Shown here one piece after another: positions 1-8,532 of a DNA stretch of 64,000 nucleotides. Under the pieces are notes generated by a model, which did no database searches, was not told the DNA's origin, and saw nothing but the letters and a program-made list of their open reading frames with translations. Source of the DNA: CAVUXJ01 sp963814975 (lineage in GTDB: Bacteria > Acidobacteriota > Vicinamibacteria > Vicinamibacterales > CAVVIG01). Every line of letters begins with the position of its first letter. Position 1 is the stretch's first letter. The stretch covers positions 62,001-126,000 of the forward strand of contig CAWFFB010000022.1 of the NCBI GenBank assembly GCA_963814975.1. The letters run 5' to 3'. The translations under genes and the position numbers were made by a program.

Positions 1-516
1 CGAAACGACATTCAAGATCAGCGCGCGCCGCCTGCTGTACCCGGCAGCAAGCAGCACGGCGATGTCGCCGACTTCCTGGGGGATCTCGTGCGCCGCCACC
101 GCTATGGCGGTGTTGATTCCGAGCGGAACGGAGGTCAGCACCGCGGTGCACACGATCGCGCCGTCGATGAAATTATGGAAGGCGTCGCCAACCAGCACGA
201 GCGGAGCGGTCGCGCCATGGACATGGCACTCATCGGTATGGCAGTGGCGGAGCAGCACCAACCTCTCGAGCACGAAGAAAGTCAGGATGCCGGCGAGCAG
301 CGTGCCGAACACGTTGGTGGGCGACAGCGTCTCCAGCGCCTCGGGGAGCAGGGCCAGCAGCGCCACGCCGAGCATCGCGCCGACGGCGTAACTGACGAGC
401 CACGGCACAATGCGGGTGCGGATGTTGTCGTTGAACAGCAGCAGCGAAGAGGCCACGAGTAGACCGCCCAGGCTGCCGAGGAGGCTCAGCCCAAGGGCGG
501 TCGCGAGTAACGGCAC
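1..516 (-). CDS. ZIP family metal transporter, partial
   Basis: The reading frame runs from a GTG at 516 to the window edge, giving 172 residues with the C-terminus missing. It shows the two metal-binding helices of the ZIP family: HNFIDG at about residues 114-119 and HEIPQEVGD at about 143-151. A histidine-rich loop between helices (HCHTDECHVH, residues 91-100) is typical of the variable cytoplasmic loop. Members move zinc or other divalent cations across the inner membrane. The start is fixed by an in-frame TAG four codons upstream of the GTG. It begins 12 bases after the stop of the VWA gene, so the two are probably co-transcribed. Which metal is moved cannot be told from sequence. Confidence 0.85.
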   Translation of the reverse strand, partial: MPLLATALGLSLLGSLGGLLVASSLLLFNDNIRTRIVPWLVSYAVGAMLGVALLALLPEALETLSPTNVFGTLLAGILTFFVLERLVLLRHCHTDECHVHGATAPLVLVGDAFHNFIDGAIVCTAVLTSVPLGINTAIAVAAHEIPQEVGDIAVLLAAGYSRRRALILNVVS

Positions 517-528
517 GCAGACATTCTA

Positions 529-1590
529 CTAGCTCGCCATGTATCCCCGCCGCGCGCGCACGCGGTAGGTGCCCTTGCGCACTTCGAGGCGGATGGTATG
601 CCAGCGGCCGTCCTTCTTTCCGCTCGACGCATATCCCAGGTAGTACTGCTGGTTCAGCTCGTTGGCAATGCTCGCCGTTGCCGGATTGAGGTCTCCCGTG
701 TCGCGAACGATCTCGGTGCGCCCACCGCTGTCGTCGGTCATATCGCGGAGCGCGACAACGTTCACGCGATCGTCGCTCGCCCCCCAGATGCCGCCGCCTC
801 CGCTCATCGGCGGCTGCCGTGTCGGCCAGCCGGGCCGGCCGCGTCCGGGCGGAAAAGGCAGTGGCAAGGGAATGCGCGTCGGCGCGCGAGGCTGGCGCCG
901 GGACGCCGGCTCCGCGTCTCCGTCGATACCTATCGCATATACCAGCGCTTCGCTTTCGCGGACCAGTTGCTTCACCTCCCGAACATCAACCCGGCTCGAC
1001 GTGTCGTTGCCGTCCGAGATGATGAGGAGGGCCTTCTTGCGGTTCTTGCCCTCTTCCGCCAGCGGAATGGCTTCTGCCACAGCGTCGTACATCGCCGTGC
1101 CGCCGTTCGGCACGATGCGCCCGAGCGCGCGCGACAGGAGCGCGCGGTCGGTCGTCCAGCTCTGAAGCAGGAGCGGATCGTTGCTGAACCGGTACAGGAA
1201 TAGTTCGTCGTCGCGGTTGAGGAGATCGTACAGGAACCGGTTGAGCGCGCTCTGGGCGGCCCGAATCTTGTCGCCTGCCATGCTGCCGCTCGTGTCGAGG
1301 ACGATCCCGAGACTGACCGGAACGCGCTCGGCGTTGAAATGCGTCACCGTCTGGAGCTGATCGTCTTCGTAGACCAGAAAATCTTCCTTCTTGAGATCGG
1401 ACACGAATCGGCCGCTCGCGTCGGTCACCGTCGCCGTCACGTTGATCAGCTCGACTCCGCTCTTGAACCGGAACGAATCGCCACCCTGATCGGCGCTCGA
1501 GGTGGGCGGCTGCTGCCCGCGCAACGTGGCGACGGCCAGAAGAATGGCGGCGAGCGCCGCACTCAGTTTCTTAACTTCTAGTGTCGACAT
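529..1590 (-). CDS. Secreted VWFA-related protein
   Basis: A 353-residue protein with a signal peptide (hydrophobic to about residue 24) followed by a von Willebrand factor A domain. The metal-ion adhesion site is intact: DTSGS at residues 99-103, a conserved threonine in NGGTAMYDA and a later ISDGND. An N-terminal strand region (FLVYEDDQLQ) precedes the A domain, as in the acidobacterial VWFA-related family. A Pro/Gly/Arg-rich insert interrupts the second half. The role is unknown; VWA domains usually mediate metal-dependent protein contacts. The start overlaps the end of the upstream membrane protein gene by 20 bases, which suggests translational coupling. Confidence 0.8.
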   Translation of the reverse strand: MSTLEVKKLSAALAAILLAVATLRGQQPPTSSADQGGDSFRFKSGVELINVTATVTDASGRFVSDLKKEDFLVYEDDQLQTVTHFNAERVPVSLGIVLDTSGSMAGDKIRAAQSALNRFLYDLLNRDDELFLYRFSNDPLLLQSWTTDRALLSRALGRIVPNGGTAMYDAVAEAIPLAEEGKNRKKALLIISDGNDTSSRVDVREVKQLVRESEALVYAIGIDGDAEPASRRQPRAPTRIPLPLPFPPGRGRPGWPTRQPPMSGGGGIWGASDDRVNVVALRDMTDDSGGRTEIVRDTGDLNPATASIANELNQQYYLGYASSGKKDGRWHTIRLEVRKGTYRVRARRGYMAS

Positions 1591-2281
1591 GAGGGATCAC
1601 CCGATCTTCGCTTCTGAAGCTCACGCGATAACGTCCGACATTGGCGGCGCCGGGAATGGTCACCAGAAATGTACTCTCGCCACCGGGCCCCAGACTGGGC
1701 GCCTGCACCAGGGCGCGTCCGGTCGTCAGAAACCCGCCAGCGCGATCGTAGACGAGAACGACGACTGTAAGCTGATTCAGCGGTGAACCACTCACCGGGT
1801 TTCGAACGATGCCCCGCACGGTCAACCGATCGCGGTCGCGTTCATGACCCAGTGCGACGAGCTCGAGCGCGCGTGCCGTTGTTGGAGAGACAGCCGCCTG
1901 CGGCTCGGCCCCACCGGCGGCGGGCTTCGCCACCGAATTGGCAGCCACATCGCCGCTCCTGCCCAGCGCAACGAGGAGAGCCGCGCCGGCGCCAACCACC
2001 AGCACGCCGGCAAGTATCACCGTGGCCAGCCGCGGAAGAGCCGTCACTGGCTGGATGAAGGTGAACATGTTGCCCGAGGTCGGGGTGTCGGCGACGTCGG
2101 GGTCGGCAGTCACCAGCGGCGGATCGACATCGACGTCGGACGATCGGATGTCCGCGGCGAGGGCCGCGACGCGGGCCGCGGATCGGCGCCGCTCTTCACC
2201 AGCGACACGCCAGGCGACGATGCTCATTGCTCCCGCGATGGCCAGGGACAGCGCCGTCACGACGATCAGGATGATCTCCAT
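1571..2281 (-). CDS. Two-helix membrane protein with FxLYD-like C-terminal domain
   Basis: This 236-residue protein has an N-terminal membrane helix (about residues 3-26), a charged linker and a second helix (about 85-108), leaving a C-terminal beta-rich domain of about 100 residues. That domain (RGIVRNP, VVLVYD, PGGESTFLV) resembles extracytoplasmic FxLYD-type domains, but the match is by eye only. Its 3' end overlaps the VWA gene, and the TonB gene lies about 100 bases upstream on the same strand. The three may form an envelope operon. No function can be assigned. Confidence 0.65.
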   Translation of the reverse strand: MEIILIVVTALSLAIAGAMSIVAWRVAGEERRRSAARVAALAADIRSSDVDVDPPLVTADPDVADTPTSGNMFTFIQPVTALPRLATVILAGVLVVGAGAALLVALGRSGDVAANSVAKPAAGGAEPQAAVSPTTARALELVALGHERDRDRLTVRGIVRNPVSGSPLNQLTVVVLVYDRAGGFLTTGRALVQAPSLGPGGESTFLVTIPGAANVGRYRVSFRSEDRVIPHVDTRS

Positions 2282-2384
2282 CTCTAGTACCTTTTGCCCT
2301 ATCAGCGATCAGCTGCCAGCTTTCAGTCCTCACCCCCGGCATCCGGTGAAACCCTGACTGCCGGCTGAACGCCGAGCTAGACGA

Positions 2385-3470
2385 TCAGCGAAGATTGAAC
2401 TCCACCGCGACTTCCACGATGACATCTACCGGCGTTCCACGCCGCGTAGCCGGAGCGAACCGCCACTGCCGCACTGCCTGGACCGCGCGATCGTCGAGAC
2501 CCGCGCCGAGCCTTCGCAACACCTTCACGTCGCCGACGGTTCCGTCACGGCGGACCACAAGTTCCAGGACGACCTCGCCTTTGAGGCCCTGACGCCGCGC
2601 TTCGTCGGTGTAATCCGCCTTGACTTCCCGCAGCAGCCGCGGCGGCTCGATGCCGGAGCCCGGCCGATAAGGCCCCCCGCCGGTTCCTCCGCCGGATCCT
2701 TCTCCCACTCCAGAACCATCGCCCTCCCCGATCCCTGTTCCCTTGCCTGTCCCGACGCCGCCTCCTTGGCCCGGACCACGGCTGTCTGCCTCGGTCTTGG
2801 CCTGCTGGAGCACGCCGACGCGATCGCGGTTGTCAGCGGGCGCGGAGATGATCGGTGCCACGATCGCGGGCAGCGGCTCGGATTCGAGCGGCTGCGGCGG
2901 CGGCTCGGGCGGGGCGACTGCCGGTTCGACGGGTGGTGGCGGCCGGCGTACGGGCAGCGGGCTGCTCAGGGAGCGATGGCCCTCCCGCAAAGCCTTCGGC
3001 GGCGGCGCAGGCTGACGGAGTCCCCCTCCCCCGCCTCCGCCTCCCGGCCCCGGCGTAGCGATAAACACCATGTGCAGATCGTCCGCACGGCTGGCGGTCG
3101 CCACCGTCGTCGCGGCAGGCGCCAGCCCGAAGGTCGTGATGAACACGACGGCGGCGATGAGGCCCGCGTGGAGCGTGCCCGACACTGCGAGCGGTACACC
3201 TTTGGATTGATGGGACGTCCGCCCCATCTCGACGATTGAGAAAAGAGCCTTCGGATCGCGCGGCGACGCGGCCCCGAACGGCTGCGCCGACGCGCCGGTG
3301 TCGGGACCTGCCAGGAGCGCGCGGCCGATACGGACGGCGTCTGCATGCGGCACGAAGATGCCCGCACGCGGCCCGCGGCCGAGCGCGGCGATGACCTGAT
3401 CGACAGGAACGCCTGCCGCCTGCGCGATCTCCCGCGGGGAGTACGCCTGGGTCGACCTGGAAATGGACAT
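2385..3470 (-). CDS. TonB family energy transducer with N-terminal HTH-like segment
   Basis: A 361-residue TonB-type protein. One membrane helix lies at about residues 96-118, followed by a Pro- and Gly-rich periplasmic stretch (about 130-270). The C-terminal TonB domain (about 275-361) has the usual pattern: PPRLLREVKADY, GLKGEVVLELVV, GTVGDVKVL, AVRQWRFAPA. TonB proteins couple the proton-motive force to outer-membrane receptors. Unusually, about 90 residues precede the helix, including YSPREIAQAAGVPVDQVIAAL and a following IFVPHADAVRIG, which look like a small helix-turn-helix (MerR-like) fold. No ExbB/ExbD is seen in the window. Confidence 0.82.
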   Translation of the reverse strand: MSISRSTQAYSPREIAQAAGVPVDQVIAALGRGPRAGIFVPHADAVRIGRALLAGPDTGASAQPFGAASPRDPKALFSIVEMGRTSHQSKGVPLAVSGTLHAGLIAAVVFITTFGLAPAATTVATASRADDLHMVFIATPGPGGGGGGGGLRQPAPPPKALREGHRSLSSPLPVRRPPPPVEPAVAPPEPPPQPLESEPLPAIVAPIISAPADNRDRVGVLQQAKTEADSRGPGQGGGVGTGKGTGIGEGDGSGVGEGSGGGTGGGPYRPGSGIEPPRLLREVKADYTDEARRQGLKGEVVLELVVRRDGTVGDVKVLRRLGAGLDDRAVQAVRQWRFAPATRRGTPVDVIVEVAVEFNLR

Positions 3471-3701
3471 TTGGCAGGATATGGCAGGGCAAAAGGCTTG
3501 CCGTTTGCCACTACAGCAGGTGGGAGCGTCTACGGCTGATTTTCGGCCGTTCCGGGCTGAATCAGCCTCCAGGCGGACGCGATCCCCACGCCGAGCTGTG
3601 CTCGCCTCAAGACAGTCAGTGTCCCCTCTCGCGGTGTCCCGTTCAGAGGTCCGACGGGCGCAAGGCCTCGACCGGGCCGCAAGTCCAGCCCGTCGCCATC
3701 G

Positions 3702-4595
3702 CTAGCTTGGTTTCTTCACTTCGACCGCCGCCATCCCCTCGATGAATTGGACAATCGCCGAGTGGTCCAGGTCACCCTTGCCGTTGTTCATCAGCGACAC
3801 CAGGATGTTGTGCACGGAGCTGGTCAGTGGGAGCGAAACCTTCAGCGATTCCGCGGCGAGCAGCGCGTTGCGCAGGTCCTTCTGATGAAGGCGGATGCGG
3901 AAACCAGGCTTGAAGTTGCGCGAGTAGACCATTGGCGCCTTGACATTGAGGACCGTGCTGCCCGCCAGGCCCGCCTTGACGGCGTTGAACACGACTTCGG
4001 GATCGAGGCCGGCCTTCGTTGCCAGGACGAGCGCCTCGCCCATCGCCGCGATGTTGCATGCCACCATGATCTGATTGGCGAGCTTGGTGACGTTGCCAGC
4101 GCCCACCTTGCCGGTCAGCACGACGGTCGACCCCATGGTCTTGAGGATGGGTTCGACCTTGTCGAAGACTTCCTGCTTGCCGCCAACCATGATGGCCAGC
4201 GTGCCGTCGATGGCTTTCGGTTCACCGCCGCTCACCGGCGCGTCGAGAAAATCAACGCCCTGCGCTTCGCAGCTCGCGCCCACCTTCTGCGCCACCATCG
4301 GGCTGATCGAGCTCATGTCCACGACGATCGTGCCCTTCCTCGCGCCTTCGAGCACGCCGCCCGGTCCGAGCACCGCCTGTTCGACTTCCGGACCGTCGGG
4401 CACCATCGTGATGACGATTTCCGCCTGGGCCGCCGCGTCTTTCGGAGAGGAGCCTCTGGCCGCACCTGCCGCGACCACTTCGTCGGCGCCTGCGGGAACG
4501 ATGTCGTACACGACCAGCTTGTGGCCGGCCTTCAGAAGATTCTTGGCCATGGGCTTGCCCATGATGCCGAGACCGATGAAGCCGATGTTTGCCAT
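3702..4595 (-). CDS. glxR: 2-hydroxy-3-oxopropionate (tartronate semialdehyde) reductase
   Basis: A 297-residue beta-hydroxyacid dehydrogenase. It starts with the NAD(P) motif GFIGLGIMGKPMA, then has DAPVSGGEPKA (substrate-binding signature) and GKVGAGNVTKLANQ, which carries the catalytic lysine. Family members reduce tartronate semialdehyde to glycerate. The ATG at 4595 lies about 50 bases after the hydroxypyruvate isomerase gene on the same strand; that pairing is the classic glyoxylate-to-glycerate module and supports the name. The frame runs open upstream into the isomerase gene only because that gene contains a frameshift. A GarR-type label would be equivalent. Confidence 0.88.
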   Translation of the reverse strand: MANIGFIGLGIMGKPMAKNLLKAGHKLVVYDIVPAGADEVVAAGAARGSSPKDAAAQAEIVITMVPDGPEVEQAVLGPGGVLEGARKGTIVVDMSSISPMVAQKVGASCEAQGVDFLDAPVSGGEPKAIDGTLAIMVGGKQEVFDKVEPILKTMGSTVVLTGKVGAGNVTKLANQIMVACNIAAMGEALVLATKAGLDPEVVFNAVKAGLAGSTVLNVKAPMVYSRNFKPGFRIRLHQKDLRNALLAAESLKVSLPLTSSVHNILVSLMNNGKGDLDHSAIVQFIEGMAAVEVKKPS

Positions 4596-4645
4596 GTTCA
4601 ACCTGCTGAGTGGAATCGGCGATCGCTGCGGCAGTCCCGGTGAAA

Positions 4646-5441
4646 TTACCGGACCGACGAGGATTCGACGTATTGGCGCATCCAGCCGAGGCCTTCGGTG
4701 GTTCGGCCCGCGGGCTTGTACTCGCATCCGACCCAGCCAGAGTATCCAAGCGAATCCATCCGGCCGAGCAGAAAAGGAAAATTGATTTCGCCGGTACCGG
4801 GCTCGTTCCGCGCCGGAGGATCGGCAATCTGCACGTGAGCGATGAGCGGCCGATGGCGCTCGAAGGTCGCCGCCAGATCGCCTTCCATGATCTGCATGTG
4901 ATACACGTCGGTACTGAATGAACAGATTGTCCGACGCCACCGCCTTGAGAATCTCCACTGCCTGCTGGGTGCGGCACAGGAAGAAACCGGGAATGTCGCG
5001 CGTGTTGATCGGCTCGATCAGCAATTTGATGCTCGCCGACTCGAGACGCCTCGCGGCCAGCCGCAGATTCGATACGAATGTCGCGCGCGCTTCGGCGGCA
5101 TCCACGCCGGCGGGGACGATCCCGGCCAGGCAGTTCACCTGCGTGCAGCCGAGCGCCGTCGCGTACTCGATCGCCTGATTCACCCCCGCCGCGAACTCGG
5201 CGGTCCGCTCCGGATGGCATGCGATACCTCGTTCACCGGCGGCCCAGTTGCCTGCCGGGAGGTTGTGGAGCACCTGCACGAGCCGGTGCTGGTCGAGGAG
5301 CTGCCGCAGCTGCTCCCGGTCGTACTCGTAAGGAAACAGATATTCGACCCCGGCAAAGCCCGCGGCGGCGGCCGCGGCAAATCGGTCCAGAAAACCGACT
5401 TCGTTGAACATCATCGTCAAGTTGGCAGCGAATTTCGGCAC
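4646..5441 (-). CDS. hyi: Hydroxypyruvate isomerase, frameshifted as given
   Basis: A TIM-barrel isomerase of the Hyi family. The N-terminal part (MPKFAANLTMMFNEVGFLDR, then VQVLHNLPAGNWAAGERGIA and IEPINTRDIPGFFL) is in one frame. The C-terminal part (YHMQIMEGDLAATF, HVQIADPPARNEPGTGEIN, GCEYKP) is in another. One extra base at about 4910-4911 explains the switch: removing it gives a normal-length protein of 264 residues. The start is GTG at 5441, with a GAGGA ribosome site about six bases upstream. The enzyme interconverts hydroxypyruvate and tartronate semialdehyde, the substrate of the next gene. A sequencing error is more likely than decay, because both halves are well conserved. Confidence 0.85.
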
Positions 5442-5551
5442 GTCAGTCCTCGTCCCCCGGATCGGCGTCGGTGAAACGCGCCGCCCATTTTAATGCCGTT
5501 AACAGCCCTTGGTGCAACTCCATCGCCCCAAGAGCGGAGATGCGCCCGTCC

Positions 5552-5692
5552 GGCAAGGCGCGACCCGCCTCCGCCAAGGCTACGGCGCGCCGAAGTTCGC
5601 GGGGGGTGGCGAACGAAGGTGGGCGACCGAATATCGAATCATCGGGAACATTTGAGGAAGGAGCAACACAGCCAGACGGGATGCGGCGCCGC
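5552..5692 (+). repeat. Dispersed intergenic repeat, copy A
   Basis: About 140 bases in the gap between hyi and the methyltransferase gene align with the reverse complement of 11690-11837. Shared blocks in the same order are CGCCAAGGCT(A/T)CGGCG, GCCGAAGTTCG, GGCGAACGAAG and GGAGCAAC(A/G)CAGCCAGACGG. Neither copy encodes a conserved protein. The rest of the 282-base gap holds nothing I recognise. Confidence 0.75.
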
Positions 5693-5723
5693 TCGAATGC
5701 AGATGGAGTGGCACTACCGGCTG

Positions 5724-6278
5724 TCAGGCCCCAGGCTTCATACCCTCGACAAAGACGAGCCCTTCACGTTCCGCCAGCACGCGAACCGCTTTGCACCCGC
5801 CCGCCTGCAGCACGGGAGTCGGATCGAAGCGCGGGGCGCGCTCGGCCCGCGTAAAGAGCGCCGCAAGGCCGGGCCGGGGCGCCGAACCGATTACCATCAC
5901 GCGGCCGCCCGGCCGCAGGAGGCGAAGCGCCTCGCGGACCGCTGAATCGCGATCGGCGGCACCCATCCCCCCGAGCAGTCCGCCCGTATCGTCGACGACG
6001 ACGAGATCGAACGCGGCGTCTTCGAAGGGCAGCGTTGTCGGCGGCGCAATTTCGAGCTCAAGCAGGACGCCCTCGCGCGCGGCGGCTTTCCGGGCGCGCG
6101 CGGCCGACACCTCCTCGGGCACGATCGCGACGGCACGACCCGATAGGCCGACCTTGCCGGCGATGGCAGCCAGACGTCCGCCCTCCGGACATCCTATCTG
6201 CGCGATGCGGTCGCCCATCTGCACACCGGTCATGCCGACTATCAGCCGATACGGGTCGTCGCGGCGGAGGATCGCCAT
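5724..6278 (-). CDS. Class I SAM-dependent methyltransferase
   Basis: A short (184-residue) Rossmann-type methyltransferase. Motif I is IAQIGCPEGGRLAAIA (about residues 25-40), the acidic loop follows at AIVPEE, and the FDLVVVDD plus LLRPGGRVMVIG segments are motifs II-III. The glycine loop is slightly atypical (GCPEGG). The substrate is unknown. It lies downstream of the repeat and is oriented away from the inositol phosphate synthase gene; no partner gene identifies its role. Confidence 0.75.
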   Translation of the reverse strand: MAILRRDDPYRLIVGMTGVQMGDRIAQIGCPEGGRLAAIAGKVGLSGRAVAIVPEEVSAARARKAAAREGVLLELEIAPPTTLPFEDAAFDLVVVDDTGGLLGGMGAADRDSAVREALRLLRPGGRVMVIGSAPRPGLAALFTRAERAPRFDPTPVLQAGGCKAVRVLAEREGLVFVEGMKPGA

Positions 6279-6295
6279 CGTTCCGCGCGTAGTTT

Positions 6296-6322
6296 ACTGT
6301 CAACGGGTTCATCGTTGACAGT
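6296..6322. other. Perfect 9-bp inverted repeat between divergent genes
   Basis: ACTGTCAAC (6296-6304) and GTTGACAGT (6314-6322) form a perfect stem around a nine-base loop. The word TTGACAG then repeats at 6322-6337 and reappears inverted at about 6416-6422. It sits just upstream of the methyltransferase start (minus) and 140 bases upstream of the inositol synthase start (plus), so it could be an operator or a structured spacer. Confidence 0.5.
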
Positions 6323-6446
6323 TGACAGTCAGTTGACGGCCAATCTGCGAACTCCAAAGCCGGAACCGCGTGTGAGCCATGAACTCGGTGCACCTCGGTC
6401 ATCATCAGGAGCGATCTGTCAACTGTGAACTCCAGAGTGTCTGTTG

Positions 6447-6461
6447 TATAGTCTTCGCTCG
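6447..6461 (+). promoter_or_regulatory. Putative -10 box and leaderless start
   Basis: TATAGT lies at 6447-6452, eight bases before the GTG start at 6461, with no ribosome-binding site between them. A transcript starting at about 6459-6461 would be leaderless. No clear -35 element is visible. Confidence 0.4.
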
Positions 6462-7774
6462 TGCCCACTCCCGTTGATATTGCTCCCGCGCAAGGAAAAT
6501 TAGGCATACTGCTGGTCGGCCTCGGCGCTGTCAGCACGACCACGATTGCCGGGGTACTCGCGATCCGAAAGGGCTACGCCAAGCCGATCGGCTCGCTGAC
6601 GCAGATGGGCACGGTTCGCCTCGGCAAGCGAACAGAAGGACGTTCGCCCAAGATCAGCGATGTCGTGCCGCTGTCGGGCCTCGACGATCTCGTCTTCGGG
6701 GGCTGGGACATTTTCGAGGACGACTGCTACGCCGCGGCGCGCACGGCAGGAGTGATCGAGCCCTCGCTGCTCGATCGGGTGCGGCCGGAGCTCGAGAAGA
6801 TCCGCCCCTGGCCGGCCGTCTTCGACCAGCGGTACGTCAAGCGGCTCGACGGCCCGAACGTCAAGAAGGGCAAGAACAAGCGCGACCTCGCGGAACAGGT
6901 CATCGCCGACATCCGGAAATTCAAAGCCGATCACAAACTCGAACGTCTCGTGATGGTCTGGTGCGGAAGCACAGAGATCTTCATGACCCAGACGCCGGCC
7001 CACGGCTCGCTCGACAGCTTCGAGCACGCGCTCGAGCAGAACGACCCGGCCATTCCCTCAAGCATGATCTACGCCTACGCCGCAATCCGGGAAGGGATAC
7101 CGTACGCCAACGCGGCACCCAACCTGACGGCCGACATCCCCGCGCTCGTGGACCTCGCGGCCCGCACCGGCTCACCGCTTGCCGGAAAGGACCTCAAGAC
7201 GGGGCAGACGCTGATCAAGACGATTGTCGCCCCCGGGCTGAAGGCGCGGCTGCTCGGCGTGGACGGCTGGTACTCGACGAACATCCTGGGAAACCGCGAC
7301 GGTGAGGTGCTCGACGACCCCGAGTCGTTCAAGACCAAAGAGGAAAGCAAGAAGTCGGTGCTCGACTATATCCTGCAGCCGCAGCTGTATCCCGACCTGT
7401 ACGGCAATCTGTGTCACGTGGTCCGGATCAACTACTACCCGCCGCGCGGCGACAACAAAGAGGGCTGGGACAACATCGATCTCGTGGGCTGGCTCGGGTA
7501 CCCGATGCAGCTCAAAATCAATTTTCTCTGCCGCGACAGCATCTTGGCGGCGCCGATCGTGCTCGACGTGGCGCTCTTTCTGGATCTCGCCAAGCGCGCG
7601 GGCATGCACGGCATCCAGGAGTGGCTCTCGTTCTATTTCAAGAGTCCCGTGCACGCTCCGGGGCTGTATCCGGAGCACGACCTTTTCATCCAACTGATGA
7701 AGCTGAAGAACACGCTGCGCTATCTGAAAGGCGAAGAGCTCATCACCCACCTTGGACGCGAGTACTACGATTGA
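6461..7774 (+). CDS. ino1: Inositol-3-phosphate synthase
   Basis: A 437-residue myo-inositol-1-phosphate synthase family protein. The NAD-binding start is ILLVGLGAVSTTT, in place of the usual GxGG-type motif. Other family signatures are WDIFEDDCYAAARTAGVI, VMVWCGSTEIF, PSSMIYAYAAIREGIPYANAAPN and the lysine-rich core GKDLKTGQTLIKT. It converts glucose-6-phosphate to inositol-3-phosphate, the precursor of inositol lipids and solutes. The length fits prokaryotic members of about 360-440 residues. The GTG at 6461 was chosen because the conserved fold begins shortly after it and a -10-like box lies just upstream. Confidence 0.9.
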   Translation: MPTPVDIAPAQGKLGILLVGLGAVSTTTIAGVLAIRKGYAKPIGSLTQMGTVRLGKRTEGRSPKISDVVPLSGLDDLVFGGWDIFEDDCYAAARTAGVIEPSLLDRVRPELEKIRPWPAVFDQRYVKRLDGPNVKKGKNKRDLAEQVIADIRKFKADHKLERLVMVWCGSTEIFMTQTPAHGSLDSFEHALEQNDPAIPSSMIYAYAAIREGIPYANAAPNLTADIPALVDLAARTGSPLAGKDLKTGQTLIKTIVAPGLKARLLGVDGWYSTNILGNRDGEVLDDPESFKTKEESKKSVLDYILQPQLYPDLYGNLCHVVRINYYPPRGDNKEGWDNIDLVGWLGYPMQLKINFLCRDSILAAPIVLDVALFLDLAKRAGMHGIQEWLSFYFKSPVHAPGLYPEHDLFIQLMKLKNTLRYLKGEELITHLGREYYD

Positions 7775-7919
7775 GTCAGGTTGGAGTCAGGCAATCTTCA
7801 GTTGCCGGATCAAGGATGTCTCGGTTAGAGTGCGGACGTCAGGTGTTGCGGCAGACCGAGACCACCTCGATCACCGGATTGGACAAAAGCGTACGTTGCT
7901 TTCTAACGGAGGGGCCATC

Positions 7920-8492
7920 ATGCGAGTCCTCGGCGTATGTTTCGCATTCCTGCTCTGGGTCGCGGCGGTCGCCGCGCAGGCACCTGGGGCCAAACCTGCG
8001 ACACCCGCGCCTACTGCCAAGCCAGCGGCTCAGGGACCTGCCGCCAGGCCGGCGGCCGGGGCGCCGGTCGGGAACCTTGCCCAGGTGATGCGCGGCGTGC
8101 TGTTTCACAGCTCGAACCTCATCTTCGCCACTCAAAGCGATGATCCCGCCGACCCCAAGAAACCTCTGGACGCCTCCTTCGGCACGTATGCGAAGGTGTA
8201 TACGGGCTGGCCGGTTGTCGAAAGCGCCGCCGTCGCGCTCGCCGAGTCCGCAGATATCATCCTGAAGCCTGGACGCCTCTGTTCGAACGGCCGACCCGTT
8301 CCCGTGGACCGGGCCGACTTCAGGAAGTTCGCTCAGGGACTTCGGGCAGCAGGGCAGGCGGCGCTCAAGGCCGCTCAGTCGAAGAACATGGACAGCATGG
8401 TCGAGGTGTCGGGCACGGTGTCCGAGGCGTGCGAGAACTGCCATGCGGTCTATCGCGACAAGCCAGACCTGAAGAACCGCTGTATTCCCTAA
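7920..8492 (+). CDS. Secreted c-type cytochrome with C-terminal CXXCH
   Basis: A 190-residue protein with a signal peptide ending near AVAAQA, an Ala/Pro-rich linker, and a helical domain with a single heme motif CENCH at residues 171-175 followed by AVYRDK. A heme motif near the C-terminus in a helical protein is the layout of class II (cytochrome c'-like) proteins. The ATG at 7920 was chosen over an upstream in-frame start because of a strong GGAGG about seven bases before it. Two paralogous membrane proteins follow in the same direction; a shared electron-transfer role is an inference. Confidence 0.75.
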   Translation: MRVLGVCFAFLLWVAAVAAQAPGAKPATPAPTAKPAAQGPAARPAAGAPVGNLAQVMRGVLFHSSNLIFATQSDDPADPKKPLDASFGTYAKVYTGWPVVESAAVALAESADIILKPGRLCSNGRPVPVDRADFRKFAQGLRAAGQAALKAAQSKNMDSMVEVSGTVSEACENCHAVYRDKPDLKNRCIP

Positions 8493-8532
8493 CTCCTGGG
8501 AGGCTGTTCGAGTTTGGCGTCTGGAGGGTCGC

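Noticed and set aside
3702..5441. A Hyi-GlxR fusion protein of 579 residues
   Set aside because: The middle of the frame is out-of-phase sequence; the real C-terminal half of Hyi lies in another frame, and GlxR has its own start at 4595.
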